Source: Cupriavidus sp. MP-37
GTDB lineage: Bacteria; Pseudomonadota; Gammaproteobacteria; Burkholderiales; Burkholderiaceae
Assembly (NCBI RefSeq): GCF_020618415.1
Contig: NZ_CP085344.1
Location: forward strand, 2,069,001 to 2,133,000
Direction: 5' to 3'
Length of the DNA stretch: 64,000 bases
Within the stretch, counting starts at the first letter, position 1; each line of letters opens with the position of its first letter. The notes under the pieces were generated by a model. It ran no database searches. It was not told the DNA's origin and saw only the letters and a list, made by a program, of their open reading frames with translations. Shown one piece after another: positions 8,452-18,036 of this stretch. The position numbers and the translations under genes are program-made.

Positions 8452-9084
8452 TTAAGTTGCCTCGGAACGGGCCTTTTCCTCATGTTCTGTCGCGTCAACC
8501 AGGATTTCACGACCTCCGTTAGCGGCGATCGCAGATACCACCAGACCCAGAACCAGGTCTGGCAGGTTGGAGCCCGACCACATCACGAGCGCTCCGGACA
8601 ACACAATGGCCAGATTCACAATCGAGTCGTTGCTGGTGAATATGGCGGAAGCCTTGAAGTTGACGTCTTCCCCGCGGTGGCGTTTCAGTAAGCGCAAGCA
8701 AATAATGTTCAGCGCCGCATTGATCGCTGCCATGACCATCATCGCCGGCCCCAATGGCGCCTCGCCGCCAAAGAACCGGCGCAGGACTTCCACGCATAGC
8801 ATCAGGGCCAGCCCAATCAAAAGCCACCCCGATAGCCGCGCTGCCCGCACCTTGATGGCTCGCGATCGGCCGACGGCGTACAGGCTGACGCCATACACCA
8901 ACGCGTCGGCAAGGTTGTCCAGAGCCGCACCAAGCACCGCCGTGGACGCCGCCCAAAGGCCCACGCCCATACCTGCCAGACATTGGCTGACATTAATCAG
9001 TAGTACCAGCCACAGAATCCGGCGGTCGGCCGCCTGACTCGCGTCGAGGTCAAGGCGTTCTTTGTCGGGGAAGTGGTCGTTCAT
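8452..9084 (-). CDS. CDF-like cation diffusion facilitator, membrane domain only
   Basis: The 210-residue membrane protein has five to six hydrophobic helices. DNLADALVYGVSLYAVGR (from about residue 56) corresponds to the CDF helix-2 metal site, and FTSNDSIVNLAIVLSGALVM to the helix-5 site. The cytosolic C-terminal dimerisation domain of full CDFs is absent; the protein stops shortly after GREILVDATEHEEKA. CDF proteins exchange Zn, Cd, Co or Fe for protons across the inner membrane. It has its own CadR-type promoter (9130-9160) and lies directly upstream of cadA, so it most likely acts with CadA in Cd/Zn/Pb efflux. Confidence 0.8.
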   Translation of the reverse strand: MNDHFPDKERLDLDASQAADRRILWLVLLINVSQCLAGMGVGLWAASTAVLGAALDNLADALVYGVSLYAVGRSRAIKVRAARLSGWLLIGLALMLCVEVLRRFFGGEAPLGPAMMVMAAINAALNIICLRLLKRHRGEDVNFKASAIFTSNDSIVNLAIVLSGALVMWSGSNLPDLVLGLVVSAIAANGGREILVDATEHEEKARSEAT

Positions 9085-9129
9085 GCAACTCCTTTGTTAA
9101 CCCGCCTGTTTCCACAGAAGATCTGAGTA

Positions 9130-9160
9130 ATTTCACACCCCGTACCTGCTATAGAGTCAA
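9130..9160 (-). promoter_or_regulatory. CadR/PbrR-type promoter of the CDF-like gene
   Basis: Reading the minus strand, TTGACT, a 19-base spacer with dyad CTATAGCAGGTACGGGGTG, and TGAAAT lie 46 bases upstream of the CDF-like start. The -10 box and the GGGTG half-site match the cadA promoter, so both genes should answer to the same regulator. Confidence 0.85.
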
Positions 9161-9244
9161 GACGTCGCCCGCACACAGCATGTTTATTCAAGCTAGCTGT
9201 CTGTCGCTTGGAGAAACTGGAGGAAATTGAACTCTGGAGTCGCA

Positions 9245-10141
9245 ATGACAGCGCGTTCTGTGGTGCGGTACGGCGCCTATCCGACCATCATGGCCCTGGT
9301 AATCACAGGGGTTTCGGTCGCCCCATCCCACGGCACGCCGCTGGCTTGGCTGGCGTTGTGGGCCGCCGCCGGGCTATTTCTTGTTGCTTGGCTGGAGCGC
9401 ATTGTCCCGTTCGATGCACGGTGGCAAAAGCGGGATCTCGACTTTCCGGCGGATGTCGCCCATGCCGTTGTGAATTTGGCCGTGATGCACGGTGCCGTGC
9501 TGGGGTTCGTGGTGCTGCGGGAAGGAACGGGTTGGCCCAAGCTATGGTGGCCTGCGGAATGGCCATACTTGTTGCAGGTATTACTCGCAGGGGCGCCACT
9601 GGACCTGTCGCTGTATGCCGTCCATCGGCTCAGCCACCACTACGGCTTTCTGTGGCGGCTGCACAGCATTCATCATTCGTCGCGGCGGCTCTACTGGCTA
9701 AACGGGGAACGCCGCCACCCGCTGCATGCAGCCCTGATGGCGGGTCCGGGCTTACTGGTCCTGGGCATACTAGGCGCGCCGGCCGAGGTAGTGGCCGGCT
9801 GGTTCGCAATCCTGGCGGTCCATCTGGCATTCCAGCATGCCAACCTGGACTATAGCCTGGGGCCGGTGCGGTATATGTTAGGCGTGGCAGAACTCCATCG
9901 CTGGCACCATCGGGAGCGCTTCGCGGACGCGCAGGTCAATTTCGGGGAGTTCTGGCTGGTATGGGACCACCTCTTCGGTACCTTCTATCAACCGCAGGCG
10001 CCACTGGGCGCAATCGGCATCGAAGGCGACCCGGTGCCGCACCGCTACGGCGAGCAACTGATTTATCCGTTTGAACGACCGGATCCGCAAGTTCGTCTGG
10101 CCACCGAAGACGTCTCGCAGGGCCGCGATGCTGATGTCTAA
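9245..10141 (+). CDS. Sterol desaturase/fatty acid hydroxylase-family membrane enzyme
   Basis: The 298-residue integral membrane protein carries the histidine clusters of the non-haem di-iron fatty acid hydroxylase superfamily: AVHRLSHHYGFLWRLHSIHH (HxxxHH and HxxHH types) and ELHRWHHRE, with another histidine in HLAFQHANLDY. Family members hydroxylate or desaturate lipid substrates; the substrate here is unknown. ATG 9245 was preferred (GGAG eight bases upstream); a TTG at 9227 directly behind GGAGG is an alternative that adds six residues. It diverges from the CDF-like gene. Relatives are often found beside metal-resistance genes, so lipid change in response to metal stress is plausible but unproven. 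Confidence 0.82.
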   Translation: MTARSVVRYGAYPTIMALVITGVSVAPSHGTPLAWLALWAAAGLFLVAWLERIVPFDARWQKRDLDFPADVAHAVVNLAVMHGAVLGFVVLREGTGWPKLWWPAEWPYLLQVLLAGAPLDLSLYAVHRLSHHYGFLWRLHSIHHSSRRLYWLNGERRHPLHAALMAGPGLLVLGILGAPAEVVAGWFAILAVHLAFQHANLDYSLGPVRYMLGVAELHRWHHRERFADAQVNFGEFWLVWDHLFGTFYQPQAPLGAIGIEGDPVPHRYGEQLIYPFERPDPQVRLATEDVSQGRDADV

Positions 10142-10212
10142 AGCCGCTCTCGTTGGTGAAACCGGCTCGCAAGCTGCATCCAGCATGAATGCTCAGGTGG
10201 GATCTGACAGGA

Positions 10213-10404
10213 CTATTTGCGCCGTCTTGAAGTTATGCGACGTCGCGTGGACGAACCTGATCTGTCATTCTCGAGGCCGCGCTTGATGCGCATCTGGCGA
10301 CGAAAATGCCAGGCAAGCGAACCTGTAGCACACACCGTGAACGCCACGGCAAACACGATGACAACGATGACTTCACGTGGCAGGTCGAAGGGTGGGCGGC
10401 TCAC
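10213..10404 (-). CDS. Possible small single-helix membrane protein
   Basis: From a GTG at 10404 the frame encodes 63 residues: a short polar start (SRPPFDLP), one clear membrane helix (VIVVIVFAVAFTVCATGSLA) and a strongly basic tail (WHFRRQMRIKRG, then RRRITSRRRK). It follows cusF on the same strand after about 135 bases. There is no good ribosome binding site, and the open frame extends upstream through CAACHG, which looks like a cytochrome c haem motif but has no start. I do not recognise the protein; it could be chance coding. Confidence 0.35.
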   Translation of the reverse strand: MSRPPFDLPREVIVVIVFAVAFTVCATGSLAWHFRRQMRIKRGLENDRSGSSTRRRITSRRRK

Positions 10405-10540
10405 TGTGGCCGAACGTTCATGGAAAGCGGTTTCGATCCCGACGACGCCATTCGGAGGTCTACCGAAGCGGCGTGACGGAGGATTTTGGCCATGGCAGGC
10501 GGCACACTGCCCCGATGCGAGCGGTGGTGCCGCCTGAGTT

Positions 10541-10894
10541 TTACTTGCGCTGCATGTCCACGACTGTCGGCTTGCCGTCGACCGTGTCGAATACGGCGGT
10601 AACCGCATCACCTTCCTTGAAGTCCTTCAACGAAGCGCGATCCTTGACCGGGAACGCCATGGTCATGGCGGACATGCCGAGATTTTCGATCGGGCCGTGC
10701 TTGAGGGTAACTTTCCCTGCCTTCGCATCGATCTTCTTTACCTCTGCCGCAACCGGGTGGGGGGCCTGCTTCGTTTCGGCTGACGGCTTCATGTCCATGC
10801 CCTTCATATCCATGCCGTCCATCGACCCTGCCGCGAACGCAGCCGGTGTGGCAGCGAGAGCAGCCATGATGGCAAGAGTTTTGACGTATTTCAT
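10541..10894 (-). CDS. cusF: CusF/SilF-like periplasmic Cu/Ag-binding protein
   Basis: The 117-residue protein has a signal peptide (to AAFAAG), a Met-rich stretch ([16 protein letters not shown]) and a CusF-type beta-barrel with [19 protein letters not shown] carrying the H and MTM ligands. CusF delivers Cu(I)/Ag(I) from the periplasm to CusB/CusA. The tryptophan that caps the metal in E. coli CusF is replaced here by methionine (LGMSAMTM), although the CusF-like domain fused to CusB keeps it. The ATG at 10894 overlaps the cusA stop as ATGA, so translation is coupled; the longer upstream frame is a cusA shadow. Confidence 0.9.
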   Translation of the reverse strand: MKYVKTLAIMAALAATPAAFAAGSMDGMDMKGMDMKPSAETKQAPHPVAAEVKKIDAKAGKVTLKHGPIENLGMSAMTMAFPVKDRASLKDFKEGDAVTAVFDTVDGKPTVVDMQRK

Positions 10895-13800
10895 TGTGAT
10901 TCCTCCGGGAGTGAGGGGTGGGTGGAAAGTGAGACAGATTCGGCCTGCCGTCTGCGTATCAGCAAGTACACCGCCGGCACAACAAACAGGGAAAGCAATG
11001 GCGCGGTGACCATGCCGCCAACCATCGGAGCCGCAATGCGCTGCATGACCTCCGAGCCGGTGCCATGCGACCACATGATGGGAATCAGGCCGGCAAGAAT
11101 GACAGCGACGGTCATGGCCTTGGGGCGGACCCGCAGCACTGCCCCTTCCTGAATGGCGTCCAGCAATGCGGACACGCTGGTTTCGCCTCGGCCCTCGCGT
11201 TCGCTCCAGGCTTGCTTCAGGTAGAGCAGCATGATGACGCCGAACTCGGCTGCCACGCCGGCAAGGGCGATAAAGCCGACAACCCCCGCTACCGAAAGGT
11301 TGTAGCCCAGCAAGTAAAGCAGCCAGAATCCGCCGATGAGCGCCAGCGGCAGCGTGCCCATGATCAGTAGCGCTTCATCGAGACGGCCGAACACCAGGTA
11401 CAGCAACACGAAGATGATCAGCAGCGTGAACGGCACCACCACCTTCAGCTTCGCGGTGGCCCGCTCCAGATACTCGAACTGACCCGACCAACTGAGGGAA
11501 TAGCCCGCTGGCATCGGGACCGCCTTGGCCACGGCGGCCTGCATGTCCTGGACGGCCGAACGCAGGTCACGTCCGCGAATATCGACGTACACCCAGCCCG
11601 ACAGGCGGGCGTTTTCGCTGCGCAGCATCGGCGGTCCTTGCACCACCTGGAGGCGCGCCACGTCGGACAGCGTGATATGCTGGCCACGGTCGGTGACAAT
11701 GGGCAGGCTGCGCAGTTGTTCCACCGAGTCGCGGTAGTCCCGTGGATAACGCACATTGATCGGAAAGCGCGCCAGCCCGTCGACCACTTCCCCGACGTTG
11801 TCGCCACCGATGGCCGAGGACACGATGCTCTGGACATCCTCGATGTTGAGCCCATATCGCCCGGCGGCCATCCGGTCTATGTCGACATCGACGTAGCGCC
11901 CGCCGGACAGGCGTTCGGCGAGTGCAGAGGTGACGCCCGGCACCGCCTTGACAGCATCCTCGATCCTCGTGGCCAGTCGGTCAATTTCCTTCAGGTCGGT
12001 GCCCGCCACCTTAATGCCGACCGGGCTCTTGATGCCGGTGGCGAGCATGTCGATGCGGTTGCGGATCGGCGGCACCCAGATATTGGACAGGCCGGGCACC
12101 TTCACCACGCGGTCGAGCTCCTCCACCAGCTTGTCCGTCGTCATGCCGGAACGCCACTGGTCGCGCGGCTTGAACTGGATGGTGGTTTCGAACATCTCGA
12201 TGGGCGCCGGGTCGGTCGCCGTGTCGGCGCGGCCGGCCTTGCCAAACACGGTGGCTACCTCGGGAACGGTCTTGATTAGGCGGTCGGTCTGCTGCAGCAA
12301 CTGCGCTGCCTTGCCGGTGGACAGCCCCGGGAGCGCCGACGGCATGTAGAGTAGGTCACCCTCATCGAGAGGCGGCATGAACTCGCCGCCAATTCGCATG
12401 ATCGGCCAGGCGGTCGCGACGAGCAGAATTGCCGCGATCGCTACAGTGGTCTTCGGGTAGGTGAGCACCTTGGCCAACACTGGCTGATAGGCGCGAATCA
12501 GCCACCGACTGAGGGGATTGGACTGCTCCGTGGGGATCCTGCCACGGATCATGTAGCCCATCAGGACCGGCACCAGGGTGACGGAGAGGCCCGCCGCCGC
12601 GGCCATGGAGTAGGTCTTGGTAAAGGCCAGCGGCGAAAACAGTCGGCCCTCCTGCGCCTCCAGCGTGAACACCGGAATGAATGACAGCGTGATGATCAGC
12701 AGCGAGAAGAACAGCGCCGGTCCAACCTCAGCCGCCGACTCGCCGATCACGCTCCAGCGTTCATGGCCGGTGAGATCCAGGCCGGGCTTATCCGCATGCC
12801 AATGCTCGAGATGCTTGTGCGCGTTCTCGATCATGACGACCGCGGCATCGACCATGGCGCCGATGGCAATGGCGATGCCGCCCAGCGACATGATGTTGGC
12901 ATTGACACCCTGGTATCGCATGACCAGAAACGCGGCCAGCACACCCAGCGGCAATGAAACGATGGCAACCAGCGCGGAGCGCAGGTGGAACAGGAAAACC
13001 AGGCAGACCACCGCGACGACGATAAACTCTTCGATCAGCTTGTGGGTCAGGTTTTCCACCGCCCGGTTGATCAGGGCGGAGCGATCGTACGTGGTGACGA
13101 TCTGGACGCCTGCCGGCAGGCTCTTCTGCAGCGTGGCGAGTTTGGCTTTGACCGCTTCGATGGTTTCCAGCGCGTTCTTGCCCGAGCGCATCACGATGAC
13201 ACCGCCGGCGACCTCTCCCTGGCCGTCGAGCTCGGCGATGCCGCGCCGCATCTCGGGACCAAGCTGGACGGTGGCGACATCGCCCAGCCGCACCGGGATG
13301 CCGGCGTCGCTGGTCACCAGCGGGATCTGCCGGAAATCATCGAGCGTCTTCAGGTAGCCGCTGGCCCGGACCATGTACTCCGCCTCGCCCAATTCCAGCA
13401 CCGAGCCGCCGGTTTCCTGGTTGGCGCCCTTGAGCGCCGTAAGCACCTTGCCCTGCGACAGGTTGTAGGCGCGTAGCCGGTCCGGCATCAGGACGACCTG
13501 GAACTGCTTCACCATGCCGCCGAGGGACGCGACCTCGGCAACATTGGGCAGCGATTTCAGCTCGAAGCGCAAGAACCAGTCCTGGAGCGCACGCAGTTGA
13601 CTGAGGTCGTGCTGGCCGGTCTTGTCCACCAGCGTGTACTCGTAGATCCAGCCGACGCCGGTGGCGTCCGGCCCCAGCGCCGGCTTGGCGGCGCCGGGCA
13701 GGCGGGATTGCACCTGGTTCAGATATTCCAGCACGCGGGAGCGCGCCCAATACAGGTCGGTGCCGTCCTCGAATAGCACATAGACAAACGAGTCACCGAA

Positions 13801-14061
13801 GAACGAGTAGCCGCGTACGGTCTTGGCGCCCGGGACCGACAGCATGGTCGTGGTCAGTGGATAGGTGACCTGGTTCTCGACAATCTGTGGCGCCTGGCCG
13901 GGAAACGGCGTGCGGATGATCACTTGCACATCGGACAAGTCCGGCAACGCGTCGAGCGGCGTGCTGCGCACGGCCCACAGTCCCCAGGCGGTCAGCATGA
14001 CCGTGACCAGCAGGACCAGGAAACGGTTGCGGATGGAAGCAAGAATGAGCCGGGCGATCAT
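10891..14061 (-). CDS. cusA: CusA/SilA HME-RND Cu(I)/Ag(I) efflux pump
   Basis: The 1056-residue protein has the RND layout: twelve membrane helices and two large periplasmic loops. The helix-4 signature [20 protein letters not shown] is of the HME type specific for monovalent Cu/Ag. Methionines that relay metal are likely in the PN1/PC regions. [20 protein letters not shown] is the normal N-terminus, so the start at 14061 was chosen; it overlaps the cusB stop by 4 bp. CusA uses the proton gradient to export metal from periplasm or cytosol through CusC, in complex with CusB. The gene looks complete. Confidence 0.95.
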   Translation of the reverse strand: MIARLILASIRNRFLVLLVTVMLTAWGLWAVRSTPLDALPDLSDVQVIIRTPFPGQAPQIVENQVTYPLTTTMLSVPGAKTVRGYSFFGDSFVYVLFEDGTDLYWARSRVLEYLNQVQSRLPGAAKPALGPDATGVGWIYEYTLVDKTGQHDLSQLRALQDWFLRFELKSLPNVAEVASLGGMVKQFQVVLMPDRLRAYNLSQGKVLTALKGANQETGGSVLELGEAEYMVRASGYLKTLDDFRQIPLVTSDAGIPVRLGDVATVQLGPEMRRGIAELDGQGEVAGGVIVMRSGKNALETIEAVKAKLATLQKSLPAGVQIVTTYDRSALINRAVENLTHKLIEEFIVVAVVCLVFLFHLRSALVAIVSLPLGVLAAFLVMRYQGVNANIMSLGGIAIAIGAMVDAAVVMIENAHKHLEHWHADKPGLDLTGHERWSVIGESAAEVGPALFFSLLIITLSFIPVFTLEAQEGRLFSPLAFTKTYSMAAAAGLSVTLVPVLMGYMIRGRIPTEQSNPLSRWLIRAYQPVLAKVLTYPKTTVAIAAILLVATAWPIMRIGGEFMPPLDEGDLLYMPSALPGLSTGKAAQLLQQTDRLIKTVPEVATVFGKAGRADTATDPAPIEMFETTIQFKPRDQWRSGMTTDKLVEELDRVVKVPGLSNIWVPPIRNRIDMLATGIKSPVGIKVAGTDLKEIDRLATRIEDAVKAVPGVTSALAERLSGGRYVDVDIDRMAAGRYGLNIEDVQSIVSSAIGGDNVGEVVDGLARFPINVRYPRDYRDSVEQLRSLPIVTDRGQHITLSDVARLQVVQGPPMLRSENARLSGWVYVDIRGRDLRSAVQDMQAAVAKAVPMPAGYSLSWSGQFEYLERATAKLKVVVPFTLLIIFVLLYLVFGRLDEALLIMGTLPLALIGGFWLLYLLGYNLSVAGVVGFIALAGVAAEFGVIMLLYLKQAWSEREGRGETSVSALLDAIQEGAVLRVRPKAMTVAVILAGLIPIMWSHGTGSEVMQRIAAPMVGGMVTAPLLSLFVVPAVYLLIRRRQAESVSLSTHPSLPEESQ

Positions 14062-15599
14062 GGCTTGGCCCCCTGGGTGGTGCCGGCCGGCTCGACTGCG
14101 GACAGGATCGCCAGGCCATCCTTGTCCAGGTGGAAGCGGAACCGGATGCGGTCGCCGGTCTTGAGCCCCTTCGGCAGGCCGGCAGGCGGCGCGGCGAAAT
14201 CCATGGTCATCGCGCCCCACTGTGCCGAGGGAATCGGCCCGTGCGAGATGGTCAGGCCTTCGCGCGTCACGGCCTCGATGCGCCCGACGCCCTCGTGCTC
14301 GGGCGCAGCCGCAGCCGGCGCGGAAGCCGCTGTCGTGGCGCTCATGCGTTCGGCCGTGCCACGCAAGCTGGCTTCCGAATCGATGAGGAACTGCCCGGAG
14401 GTGACCACTTTCTGCCCCGCTTTCAGCCCGTCCAGCACCTCGACCATGCCGGCGGCCTCGCGCCCGGTCTTGACTTCGGTTGCCACAAAGCCGGCCTTGC
14501 CCGCATCGACCATGACGATGCTGCGCTGGCCGGTGCGGATGACGGACTCCAGCGGAATCATCAGCAATTCCTTCTGATCACCGCTGTCAAACCGGACCGT
14601 CACGAACATCCCCGGCAACAGGTGCCTGCCCTTGTTGGGCAGGACAATGCGCACCTTGATGGTTCGCGTGGCCGGATTGACATCGGGCAGGACGGTATCG
14701 ACCTTGCCAACGATTGACTCGGTTGCGCCGGTCGGCGACACCTTGACCGCCCGGCCCGGAGCGATGGCGTGGGCTTGTCCCTCCGGTACCTCGGCAATCA
14801 CCCAGACCTGGCTCAGGTCGGCCAGGCGAAACAGGGTCATGCCAGGAGACACAGTCATGCCCTCCCGGACCGCAACCTCTGTCACAAGGCCGTCGACGGG
14901 GCTCACAATGCCAAGAGTAGGCTGGAGCTTGCCGGATGATTCGACGGTGCTGACCTGGCCGGGGGTCATGCCAGCCTGCAGCATGCGGGCCTTGGCCGCG
15001 CTGCGCAGGTCGGATTGGCCACCCGCGGCCATGCGGGACACGGCAAGATATTCCTCTTGCGCGGCCACCCAATCGGGCGAGTACAGCGTCACCAGTGCTT
15101 GGCCGCGCCGGACCGGGTCGAGGGTCGCTTTGACCGCTACGTGCTGGACGAAGGCATTCGTCCGCGCCTGGATCACCTGGACACTGCGCTCGTCAATGGC
15201 GACATTGCCAGGTGCCTCGAGCACGGCGCTCATCCGGCTCGCCTTGACCTCAGTCGTGCGGATGCCCAAATTCTGCGCGACACGGCTGTCGACCGTGACG
15301 CCGCTGCCTCCGCTGCCTCCGGCATCCCCATCCGCATAAACGGGCACGAGCTGCATGTCCATGAAAGGGGACTTGCCTGGCTTGTCGAAACGCTGGCCGG
15401 GTACCATCGGATCGTGCCAGTACAGGATCTTCTTGCCAGTGTTCGGATCGGTGTCGCCTGCTTTGAGCGCAGACGCCGCGCCTGGCGCGGCCGTCTGCGC
15501 AGATTGTGTGCCGCGCATGACGCCGAGGTGGTAGGCGCCATAGAGGGCGGCACCGATGACAACGACGCCGGCGACCGCGGCAATGACTGGTTTCTTCAT
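14058..15599 (-). CDS. cusB: CusB/SilB membrane fusion protein with C-terminal CusF-like domain
   Basis: The 513-residue periplasmic adaptor has an N-terminal membrane anchor ([20 protein letters not shown]), a heavy-metal-binding segment ([20 protein letters not shown], then [11 protein letters not shown]), the lipoyl/hairpin and beta-barrel core, and after about residue 425 an added domain [20 protein letters not shown] followed by [12 protein letters not shown]. The added domain is a CusF module with the H, W and MTM copper ligands. Such a fusion is known in Cupriavidus SilB and probably hands metal straight to the pump. The start at 15599 overlaps the cusC stop by 4 bp; the upstream frame belongs to cusC. 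Confidence 0.93.
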   Translation of the reverse strand: MKKPVIAAVAGVVVIGAALYGAYHLGVMRGTQSAQTAAPGAASALKAGDTDPNTGKKILYWHDPMVPGQRFDKPGKSPFMDMQLVPVYADGDAGGSGGSGVTVDSRVAQNLGIRTTEVKASRMSAVLEAPGNVAIDERSVQVIQARTNAFVQHVAVKATLDPVRRGQALVTLYSPDWVAAQEEYLAVSRMAAGGQSDLRSAAKARMLQAGMTPGQVSTVESSGKLQPTLGIVSPVDGLVTEVAVREGMTVSPGMTLFRLADLSQVWVIAEVPEGQAHAIAPGRAVKVSPTGATESIVGKVDTVLPDVNPATRTIKVRIVLPNKGRHLLPGMFVTVRFDSGDQKELLMIPLESVIRTGQRSIVMVDAGKAGFVATEVKTGREAAGMVEVLDGLKAGQKVVTSGQFLIDSEASLRGTAERMSATTAASAPAAAAPEHEGVGRIEAVTREGLTISHGPIPSAQWGAMTMDFAAPPAGLPKGLKTGDRIRFRFHLDKDGLAILSAVEPAGTTQGAKP

Positions 15600-16897
15600 T
15601 TGCGTTCCTTGGTGGCTGGCTCGGTCTGCGCGGTAGGCAGCGGGATCAGGAAGGTCAAGTCGGCCCACAGCTTTGCCGTCCTGGCCTCCAGCGTCAGCCG
15701 CTCCACCGCTGTGTCGATGGCGCGATGGTTGGCCTCGGCGACGGCAAGCAGCGATCCGGTATTGGCCCGGTATGCCGTGAGCGCTGCCTCCGCCTGCTGA
15801 TTGGCGAGCGGTAAGGTCTTCTCGTCGTAGCGTTGGAGCCGCTCAAGGTTGCGCTGCAGCTCGGCAAGTTTGGCGCCTACCATGGCCTGGGTATTGCGCC
15901 GGATGATTTCGGACTTGGCACGCGCTTCATTGGCCTGTGCCAGCCGGGCAGCGACGTCGCGGTCTTGGCGATTGCCCCGGTCCCAGGGCACCGGGAAGCT
16001 GACGTTGATCGACCCCATGTTGGAGAAGGCTGGGCCGCGCTGGCTGTACATCAGCTCGACCGTCACATCTGGTGTCCTGGCCTCCGTTGCCACCTGGATC
16101 TCCGACTCGGCCAGGGCCACGTCGCGCCGTGCCGCCGCGATCTCGGGAACCGCGTCGAATTCGTCTTTCGCCAGTTGCTGAATGCTCTGGGGTACGTCGA
16201 GCGGCGGGCGCTGCGACAGTGTGCGGTTAGCCGCAGGCCCGACCCAGCGCTGCAGATTAAGCATGGCGGTGGCTACGGCGGCCCGGTTTTCGTCGAGGCG
16301 GTCATGCAGCTTCTGGACTTCCAGCTCCATCGCCAAGACATCCGCACGCGTGCCACGCCCGCTGCGATAGGCGGCGGTCGCCGCCTGGAGCGCCAGGTCC
16401 AGGGGATGGCCGTGATGGCCTAGCAGGACACCGGTCTGCTCGGCATACCACCGATCGAGCCAGGCACCGACGGCATTCCGTTGCACGTTGGCCAGTCCGA
16501 CCGCGCGCTGCGCCTCGGCGGCAGTCGCCTCGGCTTCAAAGCGCGCCGCCTTGGCGCGGCGCTTGTCCGAGCGCGTGAATTCCTGCATCACGCTGATGGA
16601 CCGCATGGTCATGAAATCCCGCGTGAGCGAGAACTGGTCCGGCCCGGTCACGGGGACGTTGTTGAGTCCAAGTTTGAGCACCGGGTCCGGCAATTGGCCG
16701 GCGGAAACCGCCATTTGCACGGCTGCCTCGACGGCGCCTCGCGAGGATTCGGCATCGCCGGCGTGAGTGGTCGCGAGCGCGACGGTCTCCTCGAGGGAAA
16801 GAGAAGGGGCAGATTGCGCAGCCGCGGCATGCGACACCGCCATGCTGAAGGCAGGCGCGCAAAGCAGCGCCAGCGTCAGGCGACGAGGAAAAAGCAT
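15596..16897 (-). CDS. cusC: CusC/SilC outer-membrane factor (TolC family)
   Basis: The 433-residue protein has a signal peptide (MLFPRRLTLALLCAPAFSMA to HAAAAQ) and two TolC/OEP repeats rich in long helices (SLSLEETVALATTHAGDAES; VALAESEIQVATEARTPDVT; QAEAALTAYRANTGSLLAVA). It forms the outer-membrane channel of the CusCBA complex. It is the first of four overlapping genes cusC-cusB-cusA-cusF, a fixed-stoichiometry operon. No lipidation cysteine follows the signal peptide, unlike E. coli CusC. A small exported-protein gene lies 70 bases upstream on the same strand and may start the operon. Confidence 0.92.
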   Translation of the reverse strand: MLFPRRLTLALLCAPAFSMAVSHAAAAQSAPSLSLEETVALATTHAGDAESSRGAVEAAVQMAVSAGQLPDPVLKLGLNNVPVTGPDQFSLTRDFMTMRSISVMQEFTRSDKRRAKAARFEAEATAAEAQRAVGLANVQRNAVGAWLDRWYAEQTGVLLGHHGHPLDLALQAATAAYRSGRGTRADVLAMELEVQKLHDRLDENRAAVATAMLNLQRWVGPAANRTLSQRPPLDVPQSIQQLAKDEFDAVPEIAAARRDVALAESEIQVATEARTPDVTVELMYSQRGPAFSNMGSINVSFPVPWDRGNRQDRDVAARLAQANEARAKSEIIRRNTQAMVGAKLAELQRNLERLQRYDEKTLPLANQQAEAALTAYRANTGSLLAVAEANHRAIDTAVERLTLEARTAKLWADLTFLIPLPTAQTEPATKERK

Positions 16898-16967
16898 AAA
16901 GCCTCCGTGAACGACGACAGCTACCCGAGTCTAGCTGGGCAGCACCGAATGGGCGTCGATCTGGAGG

Positions 16968-17369
16968 CTACGTTTGAAAACTGCAGTGAAGGATGTTCAG
17001 GGGCGGCGGGCCGCGCGCCTCGACCTCGGCGCGCAGCGCGATGCGAACCTCGGCCGTGACCACGCGCGTGGGTTCCACGACGCTCTTCAGCACTGGCAGG
17101 AAGGCCGGAAGCTGCGGTGAAACATGGTCCGCGCTCTTGGAATCTGCCTGGCAGTGCGCCAGGCAGAGCGCACTCTGGTCAGTGCCTTGGTCGCTACCGC
17201 CAGCCGCCATATCGGCACAGGATTCGGTCATTGCCGCCGTCGTGCCGCTGCCTTCCACCTGATAGCGGCTACCGGTACAGGCGTACGCGGCCGCTGCCAG
17301 TTGGACTGTCAGAAACACAACGAGAAGGAGGCCGGCGAACCAGGGATGCCGGCGGACCGAGTGACGCAA
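16968..17369 (-). CDS. Small exported cysteine-containing protein upstream of cusC
   Basis: The 133-residue protein has a membrane/signal segment (FAGLLLVVFLTVQLAAAAYA), a short periplasmic region with cysteines and histidine (ACTGSRY, ESCADMAA, CLAHCQADSK) and a C-terminal RGPPPLNILHCSFQT. The CLAHC element and the RGPPPL tail resemble small DUF2946/CopL-like proteins that accompany copper efflux genes, but I cannot assign it firmly. It precedes cusC in the same direction and diverges from cueR, so it is probably co-regulated with copper efflux. Confidence 0.65.
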   Translation of the reverse strand: MRHSVRRHPWFAGLLLVVFLTVQLAAAAYACTGSRYQVEGSGTTAAMTESCADMAAGGSDQGTDQSALCLAHCQADSKSADHVSPQLPAFLPVLKSVVEPTRVVTAEVRIALRAEVEARGPPPLNILHCSFQT

Positions 17370-17487
17370 GAGTTCTTTGCGGTGGGCGTGATAGTCGCAA
17401 GGATACTGTCTTTTGCGGGTAATGCAACCGGACCTTTCGCCCCGGGTCTTCTCGCAACGTGGCCCAAGTTTCCGAAGGATCGTGTCC

Positions 17488-17518
17488 TTGACCTTCCCAC
17501 CGGGGCAAGGTCTATCGT
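17488..17518 (+). promoter_or_regulatory. CueR-type copper promoter of cueR-copper ATPase
   Basis: TTGACC and TATCGT are separated by 19 bases containing the dyad CCTTCCCACCGGGGCAAGG, the classic CueR operator form (ACCTTCCC...GGCAAGGT). It lies 90 bases upstream of cueR and reads toward cueR and the ATPase gene. Confidence 0.88.
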
Positions 17519-17607
17519 TGAGTCATCGAACCCTGGATGCCATCCACCCCGCAGCTTGCTCAAGTTGCGTGTCCGAGACAACAGGGATTGAAGGTAAGGA
17601 GCACATC

Positions 17608-18036
17608 ATGAATATTGGACAAGCCGCCGGCGCATCCGGCGTCTCGGCCAAGATGATCCGCTACTACGAAAGCGTTGGTCTTGTGACTTCAGCCGCACGC
17701 AGCGCGGGGAACTACCGGGTGTATGGTCAAGCTGACATTCATACCCTGCGCTTCATTGGGCGAGCGCGGGCGATGGGCTTCTCGATGGCCCAGATCCGCG
17801 AGTTGCTCGGGTTGTGGCAAAACAAACGGCGCGCGAGTGCAACGGTAAAGGCGATTGCGGAACAGCGAATCCAGGAGCTGGACGCCCGCATTGCCTCACT
17901 GTCCAGCATGCGTGACACGCTCCTGTACTTGTCGCGACATTGCGAAGGCGATGACCGCCCCGAATGCCCGATCCTGGATGAGTTCAGCGGCGAACCGCCG
18001 AAACATCGAGCGGCAGTACGTGCAACCAGGCAGTGA
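17608..18036 (+). CDS. cueR: CueR/HmrR copper-responsive MerR-family regulator
   Basis: The 142-residue protein starts [20 protein letters not shown], includes [20 protein letters not shown], and ends with the Cu(I) site CEGDDRPEC, where two cysteines spaced by seven residues fit the monovalent-metal loop of CueR. It senses cytosolic Cu(I)/Ag(I) with very high affinity and activates 19-bp-spacer promoters. The start is backed by AAGGTAAGGAG upstream. The next gene, a copper ATPase, begins inside the stop codon, so sensor and pump are co-expressed. A second matching operator lies at 62587-62617. Confidence 0.92.
   Translation: MNIGQAAGASGVSAKMIRYYESVGLVTSAARSAGNYRVYGQADIHTLRFIGRARAMGFSMAQIRELLGLWQNKRRASATVKAIAEQRIQELDARIASLSSMRDTLLYLSRHCEGDDRPECPILDEFSGEPPKHRAAVRATRQ

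Noticed and set aside
9208-9855. 215-residue Arg/Gly-rich frame overlapping the sterol desaturase gene
   Set aside because: It overlaps an obvious histidine-motif enzyme in another frame and has shadow-like composition.
10405-10540. Cytochrome c gene suggested by CAACHG after cusF
   Set aside because: No start codon, no axial methionine and no conserved flanks; only the six residues match.
14062-14220. Longer cusA start at 14220
   Set aside because: This part lies in the cusB 3' end and has no RND-like sequence; [10 protein letters not shown] at 14061 is the normal N-terminus and overlaps the cusB stop.
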